From Hygrocybe punicea (taxonomy: Eukaryota > Basidiomycota > Agaricomycetes > Agaricales > Hygrophoraceae): DNA of 64,000 nucleotides. A model generated the notes under the pieces. That model was given only the letters and a program-made list of their open reading frames with translations, was not told the DNA's origin and did not search any database. The stretch covers positions 4,278,001 through 4,342,000 of the forward strand of contig OY744463.1 in the NCBI GenBank assembly GCA_963556145.1. The letters are read 5' to 3'. This document shows positions 25,002 through 37,564 of the stretch, in pieces. How positions within the stretch are numbered: the first letter of the stretch is position 1; every line of letters begins with the position of its first letter. The translations under genes and the position numbers were made by a program.

Positions 25002-25149
25002 TCTGCACTGAATCCAGTTGTAATATTCACTAAATTAACCTGTAGTCTGTGCTGGATAGAAATTTTCCTTGCTGAATCTCCAAAATCTCCAAACAAACTC
25101 AAGGTTTGGTGCGGCGTGGCTGTCACGCATCCCGCTGCTTCTTCCCGCC

Positions 25150-27778
25150 ATGAGCCTTTCCCCGCCATATTTTACTCTCCCCCCCGAAGCTCGAAGCCCC
25201 TCTCCAGTCGTCCCCGGCGCCTGGCCGCTCACTGGTTCAGCGATGCCAAGCTCACCCCCGCCCCTTCGCGTGGACCGGACCAACACCTATCCGCCACCGT
25301 CCAGACCTAGCTCGGCACCTTGCACTACACCTTTACATCTGGACCGCGTCTCGTCCTTCCACCAACGCTTGTCGCTCTCGCTTTCACATTCGTCCGACTC
25401 TCACTCCCTTTGCATCCCATTCAGCCCGTCCACAACATCCGACGGGAGTTACTCGATGCCCGGAAGCATCCCCACAGACGATTCTGGCCTGACGCGGTTC
25501 ACAACGGTGAGTTTTGTCTCCTTTTCATGACTCTTTTTTAGTCCTCACGCTTCACGGTTCTGCAGCACAATGCTAGTACTTCGCTATCAAAATCCACTGT
25601 GAGTGACGCGTCTTGTGAACGACTGACGCGCCCTCGTCTGACAGGAACTCTCAGGATACCTCCATGACCACAGCATACACCGCAGACTCGCATCCTGATC
25701 TTTTTTTTTGGCCTCAATCGCATCTCTCCAAAGTGCCCCATGACTGTCGCATTAAATCGACCCAAGAGAACAAGAACGCAACTCGCATATATCCAAGTAC
25801 TCGCTCTGTCCAACATCCGTTTTCCTCCGACCGAAGCCTCCAACTTATCAATGATTCCTCCCCATTCCCAACGGGATATACATCTCTCAATCGCCCTGTC
25901 GAAACCATATCCCCACGTCCTGAGCGTCTGCGCGTCGTCTTGCCTTCTGATGTTGCCCCGACGAACCCCTCGTCGCCTGGCTCACCTGGATCGGTGATAT
26001 CCCTCACTACCGCCCCCACCTCTCCGATGATATTTGCATCTCCTACTTCTTCCCGACATGCGCACCCCTCAGTGTACCCCTCGCAGCGTCCCCGCTCTCT
26101 ATCGTACACAACTTCGTATGGCCCCTACGAGTCGCCTGGGTCCTCGCCTTCTCCGCCGTCACCGTCACCGATGTCGCGTGAGCATGGATTCCTAAGAGCA
26201 AGGCAACAGCACAAGTCAAGTAAATCTTCCTCCTCGCTGTTGATGGAAGACACCATCGAAGCCACACGTAGCATGACCATGTTAACTACCCTCTCCCTTC
26301 CCGGCCCACGTTCAGTTAAGGATGTAGATGCAGACGTTCCATCTGTACTACAGAGCCCAATCTCGTTTACATCTACGTCGCCCGATTCCAGGGTTTCCTC
26401 CTACGGGCGAGTGCAGACCGATAGTCAGGGGGTCGCATCTTCTGCCCTCATCTCTCCAATACCTGCTTTGGACACGTCGCTCTTGTCGTATTCACCGGTC
26501 GCGGAGCCTCCATCCTCACCAGCATCCGATTTATGTTCCCTGCCCACCTCGTTCCTCGCGAGACTCGACAGCTTCAGCGAGAATCCGTCATCTTTTAGCG
26601 CTACGGACTATGCCGCGGCTGTCATGTCCTTTGCATGGGGGTCTGACTCGACCAATCAAGTAGGGAGCGTAGGGAAGACTTTGGCATTGAATGGTACAGA
26701 GGATGGGGTGATGGAGGACGACTCGAGTGGCGAGGAACGTCCACTTGGTGGTGCGCCAGTAGAATACATATCCAAAGGAACGTCGACGCGAATGAGTGTG
26801 GTCGAGAAGGTGAAGCGATTCGGGGGAAGAATGAAGAGACTTCTGAGTGGGTCGGGTGACAAGAAGTGGAAGAAGGACCTGGAGATGGGGAGGGAGATAG
26901 GGAGGAGAGTAGATGTCGATGTCGACGTCAACGTCGCTTCCCGTTATTCATTGGCAGCTCCTCTCGGGATATCTGCTGCTGCTCCTGCCGTACAAACTCA
27001 GAGTTCACCTGATGACCTCAATCCACGGCCTCGCTCGCGCCGACCTCGCCCAAGCCTGAATGAGCACACTTACTTGTCTACGTCCACCGCAATCTCAGCC
27101 CCTATATCACCTGTCCAACCAAGTGCAAGTGCAAGCTCGTCTACGCCCCTTGAGATCCAAGTGTGCTCCCCTGGCTCGTCATCCTCGCCGCCTCAAATGG
27201 ATAACAAAGGAAAAGGAAAAGCCCGTGCACAAGAGCAGAGCGGAGGTCCCGGGATACACACCCAAGCCCCCCAAACTCAGGTCCAAGTTCAGACAAACCC
27301 AATGCAGAAATCTCGCCGTCTGTCTCTCTCCGCGATATCCAACCTCGGAGCCCCACAACCTGCACCCCCGAGGACAAGGCCGCTATCAAGCATCATCGTA
27401 GTAACCCGTCAACACCAAGTACTGGACACCCGTGTGAGAGCGTACCGTGGGCCGGTAAATGTGGAGATCGAAGGACTCACTCCCAACCCTATTTTGCGGA
27501 TGAATCAAAGTCCTAACACCGAGAATACCAGCAGTCCACCCGGCTTGTCGATGCCCCCTTCGTCGTCTTCGATGACCAGGTTGAAGTCCGAACCTCGTGA
27601 GTCTGCCTCAGTGGATGCTCAAACTGAACAAACGAAGAAAAAGAACCGCAGACTCTCGCTTTCTGCCCTTTCGAACCTCACTGGTTGGAAGGAATCTTTG
27701 AACCTCTTGGCACATAGCGATGGCAATGGGATTAATGAAAGAAGAAGGTCTTGGAGGAACTTGAGGGCGCGAACGTAA
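25150..27778 (+). CDS. Large Ser/Pro-rich disordered protein, function unknown
   Basis: Exons 25150-25506, 25566-25598 and 25655-27778 join in one frame to give about 837 aa. The whole protein is low complexity, rich in Ser, Pro and Thr, with no folded domain that I recognise. A short charged island (VVEKVKRFGGRMKRLLSGSG) precedes a DVDVDVNVAS repeat. Two near-copies of a phosphosite-like motif occur late in the protein, SRRLSLSAISNLG and NRRLSLSALSNLTGW, and the end is basic (ERRRSWRNLRART). RRxS sequences fit basophilic kinases such as PKA, which is inference. The first start codon is weakly supported. A second apparent copy is at 33312-35940. Confidence 0.65.
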
Positions 27779-28035
27779 CTTCCGTGGACTTGAAGCAAAA
27801 GGCTTGTCGTTTTTATATTTCAAGTTATCGTCATCAGTATCGCAAACGAATCTTCAACGAACCCAGTGGCACTCCCTTAAGCTTTCGTTGTACGCCTTTC
27901 ATCCGTAAAGTGTTGTATTGTAGTTATTACCAATAGCCATATCGCATATGTTGTGATGTATTTTCTTCAGTGTTCCCCTACGGCGTTCAAGTTGGTGAAG
28001 TCACTAGTAACATTCACCAGTCCCATCAACTTGCT

Positions 28036-28555
28036 TCAGATATCCAAATCCTCATCAGGATCATCGTCATCAATATCATCCGCAGAGTCGGGATCATAGA
28101 ATATGACAGAGGCGGAGGTATTCGAGGTGGAGCTTTCTGGTGATTTTCCTGGGTGAAACAAGACGTTAGAAACTGAATGCAAGGCACCCGAAACTACCAG
28201 TGCAGACCTTCGTGGGCATAGGGCAAAGGGACTTGCGCACGGGATTGTTGTTGCAGGGGTGTAAGGTTCAGGTTGAAAGGTAAATCCTTTGCAGGATCCG
28301 GGGCGACCTATGGGGTGAAGCCGAGCAACGGGAGTGAGGGCATACCGATAATAGCGATGACCTGAATACTATACCACCTCCACCGTTCTCTTCGAGTACA
28401 CATTGTTTAGGCTCTCCAATTCATTCAGCTCGCACGCACCGCCCCGCGCGCCGCACCAGGCCTCCAGGACTCGCTCCACCGTCCGTCGCCTCCCATATCC
28501 ACCCCCACCCCGCACCAATACCTCCACAACTATCTCTCCGTGGTCTCCTCCCGCA
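28036..28555 (-). CDS. ELP5: ELP5 3' fragment, cut by the N gap (assembly duplicate)
   Basis: This carries the C-terminal exons of Elp5, identical to 36198-36717, and breaks off at the last base before the N run. The reading ends DEDLDI. It is part of the repeated contig end, not an independent gene. Confidence 0.85.
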
Positions 28556-28655
28556 NNNNNNNNNNNNNNNNNNNNNNNNNNNNNNNNNNNNNNNNNNNNN
28601 NNNNNNNNNNNNNNNNNNNNNNNNNNNNNNNNNNNNNNNNNNNNNNNNNNNNNNN
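28556..28655. other. Assembly gap, 100 N
   Basis: Exactly 100 undetermined bases, the conventional filler for a gap of unknown size. The flanks are copies of the same 8 kb sequence, so no sequence need be missing. Confidence 0.98.
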
Positions 28656-29066
28656 AGTTCCCTCACTCATTTCGCCGCCTCATTATCCGACACAGGCTCA
28701 GAATTGACAGTCCAGGTACATTCACCTCCTGATTCACCAAGAAGTCCAAACCCACCTACACCTCATCCCCGTGATATCCATTTGCAGGCGTTATCTCGGT
28801 CAGGTGCCGATTATTATCGTGCGGGCAGTTCCGGAAGTGAAAGCGAGGTTCCTGCAGAAAGGCTGCCATCCCAGACCACCGCTATCACGAGACAGGATCC
28901 ACCGGCCTATTCACCTTTGGATGCTTTCACCTATGCGGATGGCGTGCATATCGATTTGCCAGCTGAATTTATTGCGGCTGCCTTGGAAGGAGGCACACCT
29001 CCCGCTAGTTCCATGGGGCAGGCGAATATTTCTCGGTCCGACAGACGTAGAAGTCGGAGAAGATAG
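28656..29066 (+). CDS. SSH4: SSH4 3' fragment after the gap (assembly duplicate)
   Basis: The last ~137 codons of SSH4, including the second PY motif DPPAYSP, are identical to 20494-20904. The transmembrane and SPRY parts are absent, so this cannot be a functional second gene. Confidence 0.85.
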   Translation, partial: SSLTHFAASLSDTGSELTVQVHSPPDSPRSPNPPTPHPRDIHLQALSRSGADYYRAGSSGSESEVPAERLPSQTTAITRQDPPAYSPLDAFTYADGVHIDLPAEFIAAALEGGTPPASSMGQANISRSDRRRSRRR

Positions 29067-29414
29067 ACAGTGTTGATGGTTCATATTGAACGATGGTTGG
29101 TATCTTACGCGGGTCATTTATTTAACTGAGCAGCTGATTTGCATCTTAGTACAACGAGCATGATATATCCGTTGTGTTTGTAAATGTGTTTCTGTAGTGG
29201 ACGTGATTCTAGGGAACAAATTCAACTATCTTTCCACTCCTTTGTCACAAATTTCGATACCGATACGAAGAGCAAAAGTCACCATCACCTAGTATAAGCT
29301 GAAATAGCCTTGGGGCCTGGAACCTGTGCTCTAAGTTACTGTTTGGATATTATCTAATTCAAGACGGAGGCACTATCGATGTATATTTCTTGTTCGGTGC
29401 CGATGGAACCTGTT

Positions 29415-31343
29415 CTACGGGTCGAGCCTCTTCGGGTCTCGGGGGAACATTGACGCCCTCCTGATATTGTTCAGCTTCAAGAACAACATTAACACACGCT
29501 CCAACCCGATACCGCCCCCACCGTGCGGCGCACAGCCCATCCGAAATGCATCGAGGTACCCTTTCATCGACTCTGGGTCGACACCTTTGCTGCGCATCTT
29601 CTCTGTGAGGAGATTCGGGTCATGGATACGCTGCGCGCCAGAGAGGATTTCTTCGCCACGCATGAAAAAGTCGTACGAGTTGGAGAGCGTCTGGCATTAA
29701 GAAGAATCCTGTGGTGAGCTTGTTTGAAGAGAGTGATCTGTAGAATAAGGACATACGGGGTCATTGGGGTCGGGCATAGTATAGAAGGGACGAAGGTCCA
29801 TGGGAAATTTATCGATAATGTAGTAGTCGGTGTCGTACTTGACCTTAACGAGTCGCCCAAGCCGTTTCTCGTTCTCGGTGCTGCAACCGTTTCTGATCAG
29901 CCGCAATATCGTTCAGAAAATGGTAGAACTACCAACTTGATATCATCCAAATCATCCCTTGGAACTCCGTCTGCCACTAGGATGTCTACAGCTTCCCTAA
30001 ATGTCAACTTCAACGTCCCTTCAGGCCCTTCTCGCCACTTGAACTCTTCGGCCGGGAACTGCTTTCTGACTACTTCGATCTCACCCTTGTACTGGTCTCG
30101 CAGGCCTTTGAATATGCTCAAAAACAATCCGTCAAGCAGCTCTATCACCTCATGGTAATGCTCCTCAATGGTCATCTCGAGGTCAAGCCCGATGAACTCT
30201 GTGAGATGGCGATGAGTGTTGGAGTCCTCTGCGCGGAAGACGGGACCAATTTCATACACCCGCTCGAAGTCGGCAGCAATAGCCATTTGCTTTGCGAGTT
30301 GGGGAGATTGCGCGAGGAAGGCGTTTCCTAACAGAATTTTCCGATTGGAAACGAAAAGAAGGCCATACTGGCAGATGACATACCTTTGAAGTAGCCAACC
30401 TTGAATACAGATGCACCCGATTCTGTGGCAGCTCCTTGTAGTTTCGGGCTGTGAATCTCCGTGAAACCATCCTTGGATAAGAAAAGTCGGAAAAGGTCTC
30501 CGATGGCAGCCTGCAACTTGAAGACCGCTTGGTTCGTTTGGGTCTAGAGAAATATCTAGCATCATTAAAAGGGGAAGAAGGTGGGGCAAGACCCACTCGC
30601 AGATCGACAACTCGATTGTTAAGGCGGGTGTCGAGGAGAACCCGGTTAAATTGGGTTTCGGACTCTATTTCAGTCTCGGGACGTGCCGCATCATCGAGAG
30701 AGAATGGCAGCCGTCCATCTATCCCAGAGATCAAATGAAGCTACTATCGCAATTAAATAAGGGTCACAGACAGCAGTACGAGCTCACCTGCGAAACATGT
30801 ACCTCCACATCGCCGATGCTTGCGCTGGTGATGGTCTGAGGGCTCTTCTGGACCACGCCTTCAACAAGAACAATACTTTCGTCCGCCAAGCTGGCGGCCC
30901 ATTTGATCATCTGTTTCGACACCTTTTTCTCAGCGACTGTGAGAAGGGCCTGCACGGTGTCGGTGCGTTGACGAAGGTTCAAGAATAATATCTTGTTGCC
31001 TTGGGCTCGCGAGGTTTGGACCCGCGCGCGAAGGAGGACCATCTGACCGTCGAGGGCGGCGGAAAGAGTGCAGATTTGCGTTCGGGATTTGCGTGGCCTG
31101 GACTGGGACTGATGAAGAGGTAGGGGGCCATAAAATTCAGAAGCGAAGTCCTGTCGATGACCGTAGATGTGGGTTAGATGGAAAGAAAGGACTTGGAAGA
31201 CGCACGGTTTCAGAGGCCGCTTGCTGGTTTGCGAGCTCTTCCTGCCTGGCAGCCTTCTCCGCAGCCTTTTTGTCTTTTTCTACCTGTTTTGCCCGCTTTT
31301 TGAGCTCGTTTTTGGATGGACCCGTTGGATCGGGAGACGACAT
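29415..31343 (-). CDS. DPS1: Aspartyl-tRNA synthetase, second apparent copy
   Basis: Identical, as far as I can see, to the gene at 21253-23181, shifted by 8,162 bp, with the same introns and motifs. In the corrected assembly this and the first copy should be one gene. Retain this copy if the upstream contig end is trimmed. Confidence 0.9.
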
Positions 31344-31637
31344 CGTGTCGAAGGGGGTTAACGGGCGATTTCCTTTGATTCCGATACTAAACGCGGAAAC
31401 TTTCAAAGGCCTTGAAACAAATATTATTGTGAACGCTCGACATCATGATTGCCCTGGCTAAGGCTGGCTTACTTTGTACGACCACTGGTAATTCGGCCTA
31501 AGAGCTGAGCGGTGAGCACGTGTTCTTGCAGTTTTTTTACAACAACAGTCGGTTACCCATCTATACCCTGTTTTGCTCAAGTCTCTTGGACGCTCCTTTT
31601 GTCTTGCTCGTCGATTCCCACTTTTTATACACTCGAA

Positions 31638-33163
31638 ATGCTCGCGAGAAATCTAACTCGACTCACCGCGGATGGTGCCATCTCACTCCGTACCATTTCG
31701 ACATGGTCTGCAGTCCCTACCGGCCCTCCTGACCCCATCCTTGGTATGTTCTATCAAGCACAATTTCCTTTGACTGACACAGCAACAGGTGTAACGGAAG
31801 CCTTCAAAGCTGACAAGGACCCTCGCAAAATCAACCTTGGCGTCGGCGCGTACAGAGACGAACATGGCCAGCCGTATGTGCTTGGTTGTGTCAAGAAGGT
31901 CTGTGGTATTATGGTGGAATACAACTCTACTTAGCTTAACGCTACAGGCTGAAGAATTGTTGTCGGTGTCAAAGCCCGACAAGGAGTATCTTCCAATCAC
32001 TGGTCTCCCAGAGTTCACCCAGGCAGCTGCCAAACTAGCTTATGGTGCTGATAGCATCCCTTTTACTCAAAACGCTGTGTGTCGCTCACTGTGATCCCCT
32101 GTCGCGGCTGTGCTGATATAACGTATCTAGATCTCTATTGCTCAGTCTATCTCAGGCACAGGTGCCCTGCGCATTGGCGGTGCTTTTCTTGCGCGGCACT
32201 ATCCACACTCTAAGATAATATACATTCCTGTGCCGTCCTGGGGCAACCATAACTCGGTCTTCCGCGACTCGGGCCTCGAGGTGCGCACCTACAGGTACTT
32301 TGACAAAAAGACCGTAGGACTGGATTTCGAGGGACTTAAAGCTGATCTAATGGTTAGTTTTGCTAAACTGTTTCTTGTCTGAATGTGATGAGATATTGTG
32401 TAGGCAGCTCCGGACAAGAGCATCGTTCTATTCCACGCTTGTGCGCACAATCCGACCGGAGTCGACCCAACGCCAAAGGAATGGGCTGAGGTCTCGGATG
32501 TTGTGAAGGAGAAACAGCTGTTCCCCTTCTTTGATATGGCGTACCAAGGTTTCGCGTCTGGTTCCGCATCGCGCGACGCATTTGCTGTGCGACACTTCGT
32601 TTCGCAAGGCCATCAGGTAGCGCTTGCCCAGTCTTTTGCGAAAAATATGGGATTGTACGGCGAGCGCGTTGGTGCGTTCTCGCTGACAACGGTGGACGCT
32701 GAGGAGAAAGCACGCGTGGACAGCCAGCTGAAGATTGTGATCCGGCCAATGTATTCGAACCCGCCGTTGCACGGTGCGCGGATTGCCAGTACAATACTTG
32801 GGAATCAGGCGTTGTATGCTCAATGGGAAGACGAGGTGAGGGTGATGGCGGAGAGGATCATCAGCATGCGGGAGAGGTTGTATGGGCTGTTGACGAACGA
32901 ACTGAAGACGCCCGGGGAGTGGGGCCATATCAAGAACCAGATTGGCATGTTCAGGTATGGGCGATGCAGGTTTTGCACTGGTCCTTCTCACGAACACAAA
33001 TCATAGCTTCACTGGACTGACGGGGCCGCAGACAAGGGCGCTTGCGGAAAAGGCGCACATCTACATGACCGCAGACGGACGGATTTCCATGGCTGGGTTG
33101 AATGATTCGAACGTGGTGTACTTCTCAGAGAGCATCGATGCTGCTGTTCGGGGTAACCTATAA
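31638..33163 (+). CDS. AAT1: Aspartate aminotransferase, second apparent copy
   Basis: Identical to 23476-25001, including introns. The catalytic lysine motif [14 protein letters not shown] is intact. It is an assembly duplicate of a single locus rather than a paralogue, because intron sequences also show no divergence. Confidence 0.9.
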
Positions 33164-33311
33164 TCTGCACTGAATCCAGTTGTAATATTCACTAAATTAA
33201 CCTGTAGTCTGTGCTGGATAGAAATTTTCCTTGCTGAATCTCCAAAATCTCCAAACAAACTCAAGGTTTGGTGCGGCGTGGCTGTCACGCATCCCGCTGC
33301 TTCTTCCCGCC

Positions 33312-35940
33312 ATGAGCCTTTCCCCGCCATATTTTACTCTCCCCCCCGAAGCTCGAAGCCCCTCTCCAGTCGTCCCCGGCGCCTGGCCGCTCACTGGTTC
33401 AGCGATGCCAAGCTCACCCCCGCCCCTTCGCGTGGACCGGACCAACACCTATCCGCCACCGTCCAGACCTAGCTCGGCACCTTGCACTACACCTTTACAT
33501 CTGGACCGCGTCTCGTCCTTCCACCAACGCTTGTCGCTCTCGCTTTCACATTCGTCCGACTCTCACTCCCTTTGCATCCCATTCAGCCCGTCCACAACAT
33601 CCGACGGGAGTTACTCGATGCCCGGAAGCATCCCCACAGACGATTCTGGCCTGACGCGGTTCACAACGGTGAGTTTTGTCTCCTTTTCATGACTCTTTTT
33701 TAGTCCTCACGCTTCACGGTTCTGCAGCACAATGCTAGTACTTCGCTATCAAAATCCACTGTGAGTGACGCGTCTTGTGAACGACTGACGCGCCCTCGTC
33801 TGACAGGAACTCTCAGGATACCTCCATGACCACAGCATACACCGCAGACTCGCATCCTGATCTTTTTTTTTGGCCTCAATCGCATCTCTCCAAAGTGCCC
33901 CATGACTGTCGCATTAAATCGACCCAAGAGAACAAGAACGCAACTCGCATATATCCAAGTACTCGCTCTGTCCAACATCCGTTTTCCTCCGACCGAAGCC
34001 TCCAACTTATCAATGATTCCTCCCCATTCCCAACGGGATATACATCTCTCAATCGCCCTGTCGAAACCATATCCCCACGTCCTGAGCGTCTGCGCGTCGT
34101 CTTGCCTTCTGATGTTGCCCCGACGAACCCCTCGTCGCCTGGCTCACCTGGATCGGTGATATCCCTCACTACCGCCCCCACCTCTCCGATGATATTTGCA
34201 TCTCCTACTTCTTCCCGACATGCGCACCCCTCAGTGTACCCCTCGCAGCGTCCCCGCTCTCTATCGTACACAACTTCGTATGGCCCCTACGAGTCGCCTG
34301 GGTCCTCGCCTTCTCCGCCGTCACCGTCACCGATGTCGCGTGAGCATGGATTCCTAAGAGCAAGGCAACAGCACAAGTCAAGTAAATCTTCCTCCTCGCT
34401 GTTGATGGAAGACACCATCGAAGCCACACGTAGCATGACCATGTTAACTACCCTCTCCCTTCCCGGCCCACGTTCAGTTAAGGATGTAGATGCAGACGTT
34501 CCATCTGTACTACAGAGCCCAATCTCGTTTACATCTACGTCGCCCGATTCCAGGGTTTCCTCCTACGGGCGAGTGCAGACCGATAGTCAGGGGGTCGCAT
34601 CTTCTGCCCTCATCTCTCCAATACCTGCTTTGGACACGTCGCTCTTGTCGTATTCACCGGTCGCGGAGCCTCCATCCTCACCAGCATCCGATTTATGTTC
34701 CCTGCCCACCTCGTTCCTCGCGAGACTCGACAGCTTCAGCGAGAATCCGTCATCTTTTAGCGCTACGGACTATGCCGCGGCTGTCATGTCCTTTGCATGG
34801 GGGTCTGACTCGACCAATCAAGTAGGGAGCGTAGGGAAGACTTTGGCATTGAATGGTACAGAGGATGGGGTGATGGAGGACGACTCGAGTGGCGAGGAAC
34901 GTCCACTTGGTGGTGCGCCAGTAGAATACATATCCAAAGGAACGTCGACGCGAATGAGTGTGGTCGAGAAGGTGAAGCGATTCGGGGGAAGAATGAAGAG
35001 ACTTCTGAGTGGGTCGGGTGACAAGAAGTGGAAGAAGGACCTGGAGATGGGGAGGGAGATAGGGAGGAGAGTAGATGTCGATGTCGACGTCAACGTCGCT
35101 TCCCGTTATTCATTGGCAGCTCCTCTCGGGATATCTGCTGCTGCTCCTGCCGTACAAACTCAGAGTTCACCTGATGACCTCAATCCACGGCCTCGCTCGC
35201 GCCGACCTCGCCCAAGCCTGAATGAGCACACTTACTTGTCTACGTCCACCGCAATCTCAGCCCCTATATCACCTGTCCAACCAAGTGCAAGTGCAAGCTC
35301 GTCTACGCCCCTTGAGATCCAAGTGTGCTCCCCTGGCTCGTCATCCTCGCCGCCTCAAATGGATAACAAAGGAAAAGGAAAAGCCCGTGCACAAGAGCAG
35401 AGCGGAGGTCCCGGGATACACACCCAAGCCCCCCAAACTCAGGTCCAAGTTCAGACAAACCCAATGCAGAAATCTCGCCGTCTGTCTCTCTCCGCGATAT
35501 CCAACCTCGGAGCCCCACAACCTGCACCCCCGAGGACAAGGCCGCTATCAAGCATCATCGTAGTAACCCGTCAACACCAAGTACTGGACACCCGTGTGAG
35601 AGCGTACCGTGGGCCGGTAAATGTGGAGATCGAAGGACTCACTCCCAACCCTATTTTGCGGATGAATCAAAGTCCTAACACCGAGAATACCAGCAGTCCA
35701 CCCGGCTTGTCGATGCCCCCTTCGTCGTCTTCGATGACCAGGTTGAAGTCCGAACCTCGTGAGTCTGCCTCAGTGGATGCTCAAACTGAACAAACGAAGA
35801 AAAAGAACCGCAGACTCTCGCTTTCTGCCCTTTCGAACCTCACTGGTTGGAAGGAATCTTTGAACCTCTTGGCACATAGCGATGGCAATGGGATTAATGA
35901 AAGAAGAAGGTCTTGGAGGAACTTGAGGGCGCGAACGTAA
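33312..35940 (+). CDS. Ser/Pro-rich disordered protein, second apparent copy
   Basis: Identical to 25150-27778 in exons and introns, with the same RRLSLSA motifs. Low-complexity genes normally diverge fast after duplication, so complete identity again argues for an assembly artefact. Confidence 0.65.
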
Positions 35941-36197
35941 CTTCCGTGGACTTGAAGCAAAAGGCTTGTCGTTTTTATATTTCAAGTTATCGTCATCAGT
36001 ATCGCAAACGAATCTTCAACGAACCCAGTGGCACTCCCTTAAGCTTTCGTTGTACGCCTTTCATCCGTAAAGTGTTGTATTGTAGTTATTACCAATAGCC
36101 ATATCGCATATGTTGTGATGTATTTTCTTCAGTGTTCCCCTACGGCGTTCAAGTTGGTGAAGTCACTAGTAACATTCACCAGTCCCATCAACTTGCT

Positions 36198-37514
36198 TCA
36201 GATATCCAAATCCTCATCAGGATCATCGTCATCAATATCATCCGCAGAGTCGGGATCATAGAATATGACAGAGGCGGAGGTATTCGAGGTGGAGCTTTCT
36301 GGTGATTTTCCTGGGTGAAACAAGACGTTAGAAACTGAATGCAAGGCACCCGAAACTACCAGTGCAGACCTTCGTGGGCATAGGGCAAAGGGACTTGCGC
36401 ACGGGATTGTTGTTGCAGGGGTGTAAGGTTCAGGTTGAAAGGTAAATCCTTTGCAGGATCCGGGGCGACCTATGGGGTGAAGCCGAGCAACGGGAGTGAG
36501 GGCATACCGATAATAGCGATGACCTGAATACTATACCACCTCCACCGTTCTCTTCGAGTACACATTGTTTAGGCTCTCCAATTCATTCAGCTCGCACGCA
36601 CCGCCCCGCGCGCCGCACCAGGCCTCCAGGACTCGCTCCACCGTCCGTCGCCTCCCATATCCACCCCCACCCCGCACCAATACCTCCACAACTATCTCTC
36701 CGTGGTCTCCTCCCGCACTGCCACACCCCTCGCCGCCTGGGCCAAATACGAGCCGATCAATTTCGTACTCGCGTTCGCTGAAAGGCAGGAAAACACCCCA
36801 GAACTTGGCTGGTGGGGAAGCAGGCGGTGGGGGCGTGAAGTATGCCGTTGCAAGGTGCGTCAGAAGGACCGGTGGGTGGGCGATTATTTGTGTGAGTGAT
36901 GGGGAGAAGGCCGGTTGGACTAAGAGAGTTGTTAATTCGGAGGGAGAAAGCAGGTGAAGAATTAAACGGGAGGGATCTGCAGGAAATATGGTTGTCAAAG
37001 AGATAGAGTGAAGAGAGGAAGATGCATGTACGCGAGCGGGAGCAGATCAGGGTCATTAATTCCCGTAGGAAATTACATGTCTGAGAAACAGAGCCTGCGT
37101 CTGAGGAGAGCGTGTCCGGAGAGTCGATTATTACATTCAGAGATCCCGAGGCGGGAGCTGCACCCTGGTTCAATGTCGTTCAGTGACAGATGAAATGCGT
37201 TCACTCTCACCAGCTGCTACAGCGGACAAGATCTCCTGACGGGGATCAGCCCAGTTATTCGTGTACCCGGGCACATTCGTCAAGCGGTCAAACACTTGCA
37301 GAGTTTGGGACGTCGCATCAACCAAACTAGTTGGAGGGTAAAGGAGGCAGAATAGCAGCGTATGGCCGAGTCCTCTGCTATTGTTGTTGTCGGTGTTGAG
37401 GGCAATAAGTTTCCGAAGGATTGGCAAGCTAGATTGTGCTGCGGAAGACTGAAAGAGCAGCAGCGGTTGGTTTGGTCGCGGAGGATTGCTGAGGATGGCG
37501 GACAGGAGAGCCAT
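36198..37514 (-). CDS. ELP5: Elongator complex subunit Elp5
   Basis: Elp5 belongs to the Elp4-5-6 ring of Elongator, which modifies wobble uridines of tRNAs. From the ATG at 37512-37514 the exons encode an N-terminal RecA-like fold: MALLSAILSNPPRPNQPLLL, LIALNTDNNNSRGLGHTLLF, VFDRLTNVPGYTNNWADPRQ and GSLNVIIDSPDTLSSDAGSV. This continues with SRLILHLLSPSELTTLL, ASPPAKFWGVFLPFSEREYE and RRRTVERVLEAWCG. The C-terminal exons read DLPFNLNLTPLQQQSRAQVP and VIFYDPDSADDIDDDDPDED, a very acidic end typical of fungal Elp5. Only this copy is complete; the fragment at 28036-28555 stops at the gap. Confidence 0.85.
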
Positions 37515-37564
37515 TATATAACGGTGGACATAATATTATTTCAGGTTGCAAGTCTTGTAGAATT

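Larger units (their letters stand above)
20494..28555. repeat. Copy 1 of an 8,062 bp exact duplication, ends at the N gap
   Basis: It carries the 3' end of SSH4, all of AspRS, AAT and the Ser/Pro-rich gene, and the 3' end of ELP5. Every reading frame checked recurs unchanged at +8162. Copy 1 stops at the base immediately before the N run. This is best explained as an unmerged contig overlap. Confidence 0.95.
28656..36717. repeat. Copy 2 of the 8,062 bp exact duplication
   Basis: It begins at the first base after the N run, matching 20494 onward, and ends at 36717 where copy 1 meets the gap. After 36717 the sequence continues into unique ELP5 coding sequence. Confidence 0.95.

Noticed and set aside
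20494..36717. Recent segmental duplication giving paralogous AspRS, AAT1 and Ser/Pro-rich genes
   Set aside because: Both breakpoints coincide exactly with the 100-N gap and I saw no divergence even in introns, so an assembly overlap is far likelier.
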